This document shows positions 1-5,771 of a stretch of DNA of 12,732 bases, in pieces. Numbering within the stretch: the stretch's first letter is position 1; every line of letters begins with the position of its first letter. Source of the stretch: DATGZX01 sp035296965. GTDB lineage: Bacteria; Planctomycetota; Planctomycetia; Gemmatales; Gemmataceae. The notes beneath the pieces were generated by a model. The model ran no database searches. It saw nothing but the letters and a program-made list of their open reading frames with translations, and was not told the origin of the DNA. Both the position numbers and the translations under genes were made by a program. The stretch lies in the NCBI GenBank assembly GCA_035296965.1, contig DATGZX010000266.1:1-12732 (forward strand). The letters are read 5' to 3'.

Positions 1-281
1 TGCGATGAAAAGTCTTTGAACTCTTGCGCTGTGGTGAAAAAGTTCTGTTGTCGTAGGATTTACACGTGGCTCAGAAGCAACGAAACACTGGCTGGTTTTG
101 AGGCGCCCACAGGTGGCTGGTTTTGAGGCGCCCTTTGACACCGGCGGTGCTGTAACACCAGCCGGGCCAACATCTCCCACCTCTTCGCGCCCGCGTGAGT
201 CTCTAGGTACGTGATTTTCGCAGTAGCCCCTAATCAGTAGTGTCCTTCGATTTCTCGGCAAAAAAGGACAACCCGCCATCT
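1..281. other. Gene-poor left margin
   Basis: No convincing gene was found here. One frame stays open on the plus strand from base 1 to the TGA at about 126-128, but its translation is not recognisable. Besides the 20-bp repeat pair there is an inverted repeat, TGTCCTT at 241-247 and AAGGACA at 264-270. It lies just past the stop codon of the leftward ATPase gene and could form a 7-bp stem with a 16-nt loop. It lacks a T-run in the direction of transcription, so it is at best a weak terminator. Confidence 0.4.
89..133. repeat. 20-bp direct repeat pair, IS21-like end remnant
   Basis: The same 20-bp word, starting TGGCTGGTTTTGAGG, occurs at 89-108 and 114-133 with no mismatch, separated by 5 bp. 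It is followed by TTTGACA ending near 140. IS21-family elements carry several near-identical repeats of about 20 bp inside each terminus and end in CA, so this could be one end of such an element with its boundary near 140. No istA or istB is recognisable in the 88 bases to the left, and no partner end is seen inside the window. The repeat itself is directly visible; the IS21 identity is inference. Confidence 0.55.
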
Positions 282-2021
282 TTAGGGCCGTAGCCGGGCA
301 CGACGAGCAAAAGCAGACCGATCCCAGCTCTCACGGACATCAAAGCCGAAACGCTCAAGCACCATCAGGCTTTCAGGGTTCACGCTCCTCTTAGCAAGGT
401 CAGGGTGGGTTCGAACCAACTCTTCAAGATCTCGCCACTGACCAAGTTCTTTGCTGAGCACAGCCGCAATCTCGATTACCTGGGGCTGGAGTTCGCGAGC
501 TAGAATTGTCTTCGCAATTTCAAATGCCTCTTTTTTTTCGCCTTTATCAATTCTTAATTGAATTGCTAGCGTTGCGAGCGAGCCACGAAGCAGGCTGAGG
601 GGAATGTTAGCAACAAGTTGGGCTGCTTCTTCCTTCTTTCCAATCCTTAAAGCAGTGCGAGCAGCAATCCCCGTTGTGTTCATACCCAAATCTGGATCGT
701 CTATCTTCTTCTCTTTCAGACACTCCATCGCAATTTCAAAGCTCTTCGCGTATTCATGAACGTCTTCGAGCATATCGGCGAGCCGAACTGTTTGGGGGAT
801 GGTAAGCTGGCCTGTGGCGTAAGCGCGTTCCGCAATGGAAAGCAAGCGTTTCGGGTTTGTTTTTTCAAGCAATCGCTGCGCAGGCCCTTGCGCGTGCCCG
901 TACGACAGTTGAATATCCCTTCGAAGAATAAATCGCGCCACTTGGAGCACCGCCTCCCTATCGTCTTGCAAGAAATCGAGCAGACGCAAAGCGAATAAGG
1001 AAGCTTCTTCGGGTCGCCGATTCAGGCTGAAGAACCGCATTGCGCGCCGATACACCTCGGGGTGAGGAAATAGTGCAACCATCTCGCGGATGCGAGCTTC
1101 ACCCTTCGCTTCACCTTCTTCGGCTGAGTATGACAGCAAACCCCTCTCTGTTCGCTCGATTTCTTCTCTGATGCTCTCCTCTGCTATTTCGACGTCCAAC
1201 CCTCTAAACAATTGGATGTAGTTTGAGACCAACGACTCTTCGCGGGATGTATCGAGCATCGCTACAAATTCCTCGCGCTCAAGACCCTCGCAAGAAAACA
1301 AAAAGAACAACTTTGTATCCTCGATTTCGAACTCCTTACAGCAACGTTCCTTCAGTTCCTCTATATGCGCAGGTTTTGGAACGCGAGAGACGACAATCTT
1401 AGTCTCAACCACTCTATTTAGCGTTTTGGCAATTGGGCTTTCCCTGATTATTTTCACAAGATGACGAGTCATCTTAATGCTCTCTTTGGCCATGGAGGAG
1501 AGAAAGACTGTCTCGTCAGCTAACTGCTGCGTGCAGAGTCCGCCGATCTCGTTGAATCCGGTTCTTGAATCTATTATTACCACGTTAGGCGAGAGCTCAG
1601 CCTTGATCCGTGCCAGAAAGAATTGAAAGAAAGCTACCCCATTTCGGCAATCGGAAAAGATTAGTGACCAATCGAGATCGTTCAATTTGGCCGGGTAGTC
1701 GGGCGCCAGGTAATCCCCAGCCGGTATCAACCAAAGGGCAGATTCTGGGCGTGGTGAACTAGTAGGAATTCTGCAACATATTTTATCAATTGGTCCAGGA
1801 GGCGATCCCTCCTTTTGGAAGTGTAAAATATAGTCTATCAATCCAAGTTGGCCCTTGGGAAACGTAAACGCTGGGAACTTCGAATCGAGGCCGGGAGCGT
1901 CGAGATCAAAATCTATAAGGAGGGCCTTCAGGCCCAACTTTGCGAGATACACTGCAAAATTCGCCGCGGCCAACGTTCTTCCATTGCCGCCCTTATATGA
2001 ATAAAAGGTTATCGTTTTCAT
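282..2021 (-). CDS. SIMIBI/MinD-like ATPase, KGGNGRT variant P-loop, with TPR-like tail
   Basis: This encodes a 579-aa protein. The N-terminal half is a ParA/MinD-type NTPase. The deviant Walker A is KGGNGRT (residues 10-16), so the signature lysine K10 is kept but the usual second lysine is R15. A LLIDFDLD strand (34-41) and a Walker B IIDSRTG (149-155) follow. The order of KGG-GRT, DFDLDAPG and DSRTG matches proteins I know as KGGVGR-motif variant ATPases, here with N in place of V. From about residue 300 the protein is helical and TPR-like, suggesting a protein-binding or regulatory role. I chose ATG at 2021 over an upstream TTG at 2036: it overlaps the previous stop as ATGA and has a GGGGA ribosome site upstream. 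It is the last gene of a three-gene operon and more AT-rich than the chaperone genes. Nucleotide-driven switching is inferred; target and pathway are unknown. Confidence 0.85.
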   Translation of the reverse strand: MKTITFYSYKGGNGRTLAAANFAVYLAKLGLKALLIDFDLDAPGLDSKFPAFTFPKGQLGLIDYILHFQKEGSPPGPIDKICCRIPTSSPRPESALWLIPAGDYLAPDYPAKLNDLDWSLIFSDCRNGVAFFQFFLARIKAELSPNVVIIDSRTGFNEIGGLCTQQLADETVFLSSMAKESIKMTRHLVKIIRESPIAKTLNRVVETKIVVSRVPKPAHIEELKERCCKEFEIEDTKLFFLFSCEGLEREEFVAMLDTSREESLVSNYIQLFRGLDVEIAEESIREEIERTERGLLSYSAEEGEAKGEARIREMVALFPHPEVYRRAMRFFSLNRRPEEASLFALRLLDFLQDDREAVLQVARFILRRDIQLSYGHAQGPAQRLLEKTNPKRLLSIAERAYATGQLTIPQTVRLADMLEDVHEYAKSFEIAMECLKEKKIDDPDLGMNTTGIAARTALRIGKKEEAAQLVANIPLSLLRGSLATLAIQLRIDKGEKKEAFEIAKTILARELQPQVIEIAAVLSKELGQWRDLEELVRTHPDLAKRSVNPESLMVLERFGFDVRESWDRSAFARRARLRP

Positions 2022-2530
2022 GCCGCTTTTCCCCAAGTACTTCTATTCCTCTGCACAATCTGCTGCGCGGCTTCATAGACTTCACGGTTCCCATTCCACG
2101 GTTCGGGCCACGCGTTTGTGGTCGCCCTTTGGTGGCAGGTTTTGCGGCTGCTGGAACCAGTATTGGTCGCTAGGTACGTTCGAACGATGACACTTGCTAG
2201 TTGGCCTAGCGAGGGTTTCGAGCCAGTTGAGTCCGACAGTTCGCTTACGATCATCTCCAATGCTTTTATGTCGTCAGTGCTGAGGGGAACTCTGCAGAGT
2301 TCGCTCGCGTCCGTAAGCGCCGGTCGTCCGCCGCTCGAGCGAAGCCTGCGCAGGAGTTCCGTCCCAAGCTCTACGAGAGATATGGGGTCAAGCTTACCGG
2401 TAACAAACTCTCCGCATTGTTCCGCCCCGATCGCATTTGCAAGTAACGACGCATCAACACCGGGACGTGATTGATCCACAACTTGAACCTTCTTCGGTTG
2501 TGCGCCGATGATCTCAATTCTCTTAGTCAT
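2018..2530 (-). CDS. Hypothetical protein, middle gene of ATPase operon
   Basis: This is a 170-aa protein I do not recognise. The N-terminus (1-25) is basic and beta-like. A central segment (about 81-120) reads VPLSTDDIKALEMIV, then a polar stretch, then PSLGQLASVIVRTYL. That pattern of two helices after a short strand resembles small DNA-binding or adaptor modules, but this is weak. The C-terminus is polar and tryptophan-containing, with no signal peptide or membrane segment. ATG at 2530 is preceded by a strong GGGAGG site and lies 2 nt after the stop of the upstream gene. Its own stop overlaps the ATG of the ATPase gene by 4 nt. The tight packing points to a shared role with the ATPase. Existence of the gene is well supported; function is not. 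Confidence 0.75.
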   Translation of the reverse strand: MTKRIEIIGAQPKKVQVVDQSRPGVDASLLANAIGAEQCGEFVTGKLDPISLVELGTELLRRLRSSGGRPALTDASELCRVPLSTDDIKALEMIVSELSDSTGSKPSLGQLASVIVRTYLATNTGSSSRKTCHQRATTNAWPEPWNGNREVYEAAQQIVQRNRSTWGKAA

Positions 2531-2532
2531 CG

Positions 2533-2931
2533 TCAGACCTCCCGGGCAGAATCAAACTGCCTTATGCACCAAAATCTTCCGTCGAATTCAACTACAACCT
2601 CGCCCTGACCGGTCTCTCTTCCGAAGCGATGAAGGAATTCGTGTAAACGACCAAAATTTGCGATGAGTTTATCCGGATCCGCGAAGGTGTAAATAACACG
2701 CGTCTGCTCCCAAAGGACGTTGCCATCCGGCTGCTGCCATGTTCCGTCAACTGGTGGAAACGCTGTAGCTCCCCCGCCGATTAAAGTGAGCAACTCTTGG
2801 GCCTCTTTCGCCCATCTGTCGTGATTGGGAATCAAGGCACCAACACGATCCTTATTCGGTATGTAAAGAGTCAGTCGCTGGCCTAAGGGCGGCTCCGTGG
2901 CGCCAAGTTCTTTCCCGAAATCTAACTCCAT
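2533..2931 (-). CDS. Conserved-looking small protein, first gene of ATPase operon
   Basis: This is a 132-aa soluble protein without signal peptide or membrane helices. Notable stretches are LTLYIPNKDR (20-29), IGGGATAFPP (51-60), a Trp at 65, VIYTFADPDKL (79-89), FLHRFGRETGQGEVVVEFDG (99-118) and the end FWCIRQFD. The alternating strands and helices suggest a compact alpha/beta fold. I have a general memory of similar unnamed proteins with the GGGATA-PP pattern but can give no family name or activity. An ATG at 2973 would add 14 residues. I prefer ATG at 2931 because a full AGGAGG lies 10 nt upstream and residues before it look non-conserved. It opens the three-gene operon, 2 nt ahead of the next gene. 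Confidence 0.75.
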   Translation of the reverse strand: MELDFGKELGATEPPLGQRLTLYIPNKDRVGALIPNHDRWAKEAQELLTLIGGGATAFPPVDGTWQQPDGNVLWEQTRVIYTFADPDKLIANFGRLHEFLHRFGRETGQGEVVVEFDGRFWCIRQFDSAREV

Positions 2932-3038
2932 AGGTCTGCAACCTCCTGCTTTCCATTGTTGGACTTTCCGCATAAAAAGTCAAGGTCGCAGTCCAGAACG
3001 GTTAACTTTATCATCAAATAGTCGGTCCTTCGAGGCTG

Positions 3039-3064
3039 GTTATAAGCATAAAGTGGTTTGCAAA
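3039..3064 (-). promoter_or_regulatory. Possible promoter of the three-gene ATPase operon
   Basis: Read on the minus strand, a TATAAC hexamer (3039-3044) lies in an AT-rich stretch, preceded by CACTTTATGCT and a T-rich segment where a -35 box would sit. The -35 match is poor. It would give a leader of roughly 100 nt before ATG 2931. This is a weak inference from position and composition only. Confidence 0.22.
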
Positions 3065-3325
3065 AATGACTTATGCATTTCTGTTTAATGGAGGAATGCC
3101 GTTACTTGTACCGCAGGCCTCGGTTTCTTTGAGATGGGATCAACGCCGCATCGAACGTGCTCCCTCGTCGTGACATTTTTGGCGACCACCCCGACGCCGG
3201 TCTGCCACATTGACAGGGGCAGCTGCGGTTCGCGATCCTTCTTAGTGTCATAACTCGCTTTCGAATTGTCTCTTGCGTCAATCCCAACCAACGGCACGCC
3301 CCTTGCTTAGCGTCCCCTGCCCTCT

Positions 3326-3344
3326 TAGGGAGACTCCCTATAGT
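3326..3344 (+). promoter_or_regulatory. Palindrome TAGGGAG-A-CTCCCTA with overlapping -10-like box
   Basis: A perfect 15-bp palindrome (7-bp arms, 1-nt centre) at 3326-3340 overlaps TATAGT (3339-3344), which matches five of six bases of a bacterial -10 box. It lies about 90 bp before the groEL1 start. This is a sensible place for an operator controlling groEL1, in the absence of CIRCE. No good -35 box is seen at 17 bp spacing, so the promoter call is tentative. Confidence 0.35.
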
Positions 3345-3430
3345 GATGCGAATTTGGCGACTGGCGTGATTCCCTGCTCGCATGCTCCCCGCGGCGGGCA
3401 GGTTGAAGCGACGATTGAAAGGAGATGTGG

Positions 3431-5155
3431 ATGGCAAAACAATTGACCTACAGCGATGAGGCGCGACAGAAGCTGCTGACCGGCGTCAGTAAGCTTGCTC
3501 GGGCCGTGCGTTCGACCCTGGGGCCACGCGGCCGTAATGCTGTGCTCGACAAGGGCTGGGGTAGCCCCACTGTCACCAAAGACGGCGTCACCGTTGCCGA
3601 AGAGATCGAGTTGAAGGACCCCTTCGAGAACATGGGCGCCCAGCTCGTCAAGGAAGCGGCCAGCAAGACCAGCGATGTCGCCGGCGACGGCACCACCACC
3701 GCCACGGTGCTGGCCGAGGCCATCTACCGCGAAGGACTCAAGAACATCGCCGCGGGCGGCGACCCGATGGCGCTGACACGCGGCATCCAGAAGGCGGTCG
3801 AGCGCATCGTCGAGGAATTGCACCGCCTCGCCGAGAAGATCGACGACAAGGACCAGAAAGAGATCACCGAGGTCGCTACCATCGCTTCCAACGGCAACGC
3901 GGAAATCGGCAAGAAGCTCGCCGAAGCGATGAAACTGGTCGGCGCCTCCAACGGCGTCATCACCGTCGAAGAAGGCAAGACTTCCGAAACCGAGGTCGTC
4001 GTCGTGCAGGGCATGCAGTTCGATCGCGGCTTCCTCTCCCCGCACTTCGTTACCAACACCGACAATGTCACGGTCGAGCTGGAAAACCCCTATATCCTCA
4101 TCTACGAAGAGAAGATCACTTCCGCCAAGAGCCTGATCCCGCTGCTGGAGACTATCTCCAAGCAAAAGGAGCCGTTGCTCATCATCGCGGAAGACCTCGA
4201 AGGCGATGCCCTGGCGACCCTGGTGCTCAACAAGCTCAAGGGCATCTTGCAGGTCTGCGCCGTCAAGGCCCCCGGTTACGGCGATCGCCGCAAGGCGATG
4301 CTGGAAGACGTCGCCACGCTCACGGGCGGCCGGGCCATCTTCAAGGACCTGGGCGTCCAGCTCGAAAACATCCAGATTGGCGACCTGGGCCGGGCCAAGA
4401 AGGTCCGCATCGATTCCGAAAACACCACGATCACCGAAGGCGCCGGCAAGAAGGCCGCCATCGAGGGCCGGGCGGAGATGATTCGCCGGGAAATTGAAAA
4501 GACCGACAGCGAATACGACCGCGAGAAGCTGCAAGAGCGGCTGGCCAAGCTGGCCGGCGGCGTCGCCCAGATCAAGGTCGGCGCAGCCACCGAAACCGAA
4601 ATGAAGGAACGCAAGGCGCTCTATGAAGACGCCCTGCACGCCACGCGGGCCGCACTCGCCGAAGGCATCGTGCCCGGCGGCGGCGTCGCTCTCCTGCAGG
4701 CGCGGAAGGCGCTCGAGAAGCTGAACCTGACCGGCGACGAAGAATACGGCGTGCAGGTTCTGTCGCGGGTTCTCGAAATGCCTTGCCGGATGATCGCCGA
4801 GAACGCCGGCCTCGACGGCACGGTCGTCGTCAACAACATCCGCCGTTCCAAGGAAAAGAACTACGGCTACGATGCCGAGAAGGGCGAGTACGGCGACCTC
4901 CGCAAGGCTGGGATCGTCGACCCCGTCAAGGTCACGCGCAGCGCGCTGCAAAACGGCGCCAGCGTGGCTTGCCTGCTCCTCACCACCGAATCGCTTGTCG
5001 CCGACATTCCGGAAAAGAAGAAGGAAGGCGGCGGCCATGACGACCATCACGGCGGCATGGGCGGCGGTATGGGTGGCATGGGAGGCATGGGCGGCGGCAT
5101 GGGTGGAATGGGAGGCATGGGTGGAATGGGCGGCATGCCGGGCATGGATATGTAA
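3431..5155 (+). CDS. groEL1: Chaperonin GroEL (paralogue 1, GGM-tailed)
   Basis: This is a 574-aa 60-kDa chaperonin: a cytoplasmic double-ring ATPase that folds proteins together with GroES. ATP-site elements are present: GDGTTTATVLA with D86, EDALHATRAA with D400 (equivalent of E. coli D398), then PGGGVALL. The apical domain reads FDRGFLSPHF, so the positions equivalent to E. coli Y199 and Y203 are F201 and H205, a change on the substrate- and GroES-contacting face. The C-terminus is longer than usual, with GGGHDDHHGGM (His 536, 539, 540) and a run of GGM repeats ending GMDM. I chose ATG 3431 rather than 3425: the AAAGGAG site lies 6 nt from 3431 but abuts 3425. It heads groES and a second groEL. 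Identity is certain; specialisation is inferred. Confidence 0.98.
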   Translation: MAKQLTYSDEARQKLLTGVSKLARAVRSTLGPRGRNAVLDKGWGSPTVTKDGVTVAEEIELKDPFENMGAQLVKEAASKTSDVAGDGTTTATVLAEAIYREGLKNIAAGGDPMALTRGIQKAVERIVEELHRLAEKIDDKDQKEITEVATIASNGNAEIGKKLAEAMKLVGASNGVITVEEGKTSETEVVVVQGMQFDRGFLSPHFVTNTDNVTVELENPYILIYEEKITSAKSLIPLLETISKQKEPLLIIAEDLEGDALATLVLNKLKGILQVCAVKAPGYGDRRKAMLEDVATLTGGRAIFKDLGVQLENIQIGDLGRAKKVRIDSENTTITEGAGKKAAIEGRAEMIRREIEKTDSEYDREKLQERLAKLAGGVAQIKVGAATETEMKERKALYEDALHATRAALAEGIVPGGGVALLQARKALEKLNLTGDEEYGVQVLSRVLEMPCRMIAENAGLDGTVVVNNIRRSKEKNYGYDAEKGEYGDLRKAGIVDPVKVTRSALQNGASVACLLLTTESLVADIPEKKKEGGGHDDHHGGMGGGMGGMGGMGGGMGGMGGMGGMGGMPGMDM

Positions 5156-5232
5156 TTGGCAGCGTCCATGGCTTGTTTCCAGGCTCCTGTTGCCTCGCTG
5201 TCGGTGGGCAGATCCCCCAGCAGGCTTCCAAA

Positions 5233-5263
5233 TAGGACGCATTTAGGACGCAAATAGGACGCA
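5233..5263 (+). repeat. Three TAGGACGCA repeats with 11-bp period
   Basis: TAGGACGCA occurs at 5233-5241, 5244-5252 and 5255-5263, each start exactly 11 bp from the next and each core preceded by A/T-rich bases. One helical turn of spacing puts all copies on the same DNA face, as in a cooperative protein-binding array. It lies in the groEL1-groES gap, about 110 bp before groES. TAAAAT (5264-5269) follows at once and might serve as a -10 box. It could instead be a fragment of a dispersed intergenic repeat. Confidence 0.6.
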
Positions 5264-5270
5264 TAAAATA

Positions 5271-5305
5271 GCTCTCGTTTTCAAACTGAGTTTGGAAACG
5301 AGGGC
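5271..5305 (+). other. Long stem-loop between groEL1 and groES
   Basis: A near-perfect inverted repeat has 17-nt arms at 5271-5287 and 5289-5305 around a single central G. Only two arm positions are not Watson-Crick, and both allow G-U pairs in RNA. No T-run follows, so a simple Rho-independent terminator is unlikely. It may be an mRNA stabiliser, a processing site or an attenuator separating groEL1 from groES expression. A 10-bp inverted match, GTTTCCAGGC at 5175-5184 with GCCTGGAAAC at 5304-5313, could form a competing longer-range pairing. Confidence 0.55.
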
Positions 5306-5370
5306 CTGGAAACGAAGAAAACCATCGGGCGACGGACCAAGGTCTAAGGACTAAATTAAGGATCTTCATC

Positions 5371-5685
5371 ATGGCAAAAGAAAAAGAAGTAAACCTCAAA
5401 GTTCGGCCCCTCGACGATCGCGTGGTTGTGGAACCTCTGGAGGCGGAAGAAAAAACGCCGGGCGGTATTCTCTTGCCCGATAGCGCGAAGCAGAAGCCGC
5501 AGCGCGGCCGGGTCCTCGCAGTCGGCCCCGGCAAGCTGCGCGACAACGGCCAGCGCTCGGTCGTCGCCATCGTCAAGGGCGACGAAGTGCTCTACGGCCG
5601 GTACGGCGGCAGCGACATCGAAGTGGAAGGCCGCGAAGTGAAAATCCTGCGTGAGAGCGATATCCTCGCGAAGATCGTCAAGTAA
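5371..5685 (+). CDS. groES: Co-chaperonin GroES
   Basis: This is a 104-aa 10-kDa chaperonin, the heptameric lid that caps GroEL. After a short polar extension (1-9) comes the family start VRPLDDRVVVEPLE. The mobile loop is about residues 22-45 with the hydrophobic GGILL (31-35) that docks on the GroEL apical domain. RGRVLAVGPGK, the D-V-Y-Y-G region GDEVLYGRYGG and the closing ILRESDILAKI all fit the family. The start is ATG 5371 with AAGGA 8 nt upstream. It is the only groES in the window and lies between two groEL genes, so one lid probably serves both. Both flanking gaps contain long stem-loops, which suggests its level is tuned apart from the groEL genes. Confidence 0.97.
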   Translation: MAKEKEVNLKVRPLDDRVVVEPLEAEEKTPGGILLPDSAKQKPQRGRVLAVGPGKLRDNGQRSVVAIVKGDEVLYGRYGGSDIEVEGREVKILRESDILAKIVK

Positions 5686-5696
5686 ATTTCCAACCT

Positions 5697-5742
5697 GGTC
5701 CTTGGTCCCTGGTCCTTCGCAAAGGGCCAGGCGCCAAGGGTC
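5697..5742 (+). other. Long stem-loop between groES and groEL2
   Basis: An inverted repeat runs from 5697-5717 to 5722-5742 with a 4-nt loop, CGCA. Its strong parts are CCTTGG with CCAAGG and CTGGTCCTT with AAGGGCCAG, with one clear C-C mismatch and several G-U pairs when read as RNA. A 12-bp perfect palindrome GGTCCCGGGACC (5739-5750) overlaps its end. No T-run follows. It lies 11 nt after the groES stop and about 30 nt before groEL2, fitting a processing or stability element. It shares GGTCC/GGACC words with GGACCAAGG at 5334-5342 before groES. Confidence 0.55.
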
Positions 5743-5771
5743 CCGGGACCAATTACGGAGAATCATCCAAT

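Larger units (their letters stand above)
2932..3430. other. Intergenic region between ATPase operon and groEL1
   Basis: About 500 bp separate the two divergent transcription units. The region next to the ATPase operon (2974-3090) is AT-rich; the part next to groEL1 is GC-rich, so a composition step lies inside it. Short open frames exist on both strands, for example a 70-codon GTG-started frame at 3085-3297 minus and a 25-codon ATG frame from about 3096 plus. None has convincing spacing to a ribosome site or a recognisable product. No CIRCE operator (TTAGCACTC, 9 bp, GAGTGCTAA) was found. The one regular element is the palindrome at 3326-3340. Confidence 0.5.

Noticed and set aside
241..270. 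TGTCCTT/AAGGACA inverted repeat as terminator of the ATPase operon
   Set aside because: The stem is only 7 bp with a 16-nt loop and no T-run on the minus strand, so it is kept only as a note in the left-margin entry.
2022..2036. Longer start (TTG) for the ATPase gene
   Set aside because: ATG 2021 overlaps the upstream stop as ATGA and starts directly at the family-like MKTITFYSYKGG; the TTG adds five unsupported residues.
3096..3173. 25-codon plus-strand frame after GGAGGA
   Set aside because: The ribosome-like site abuts the ATG with no spacing, and the product has no features.
3085..3297. 70-codon GTG-started frame on the minus strand in the gap before groEL1
   Set aside because: There is no properly spaced ribosome site and no recognisable product, and another unlikely frame overlaps it. 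It could be a gene fragment but nothing supports that.
2974..3430. CIRCE/HrcA operator before groEL1
   Set aside because: I looked for TTAGCACTC with its inverted partner and found none. The palindrome present has a different sequence.
5045..5150. Short tandem DNA repeats resembling a repeat array
   Set aside because: They are in-frame codons for the GGM tail of GroEL, not a CRISPR or intergenic satellite.
3338..5242. 634-codon open frame on the minus strand opposite groEL1
   Set aside because: It mirrors groEL1 codons; the translation is low-complexity and Asp/Leu/Val-biased, typical of the antisense of GC-rich genes. The frames opposite groEL2 (5763-7418) and dnaJ (7435-8859) are rejected for the same reason.
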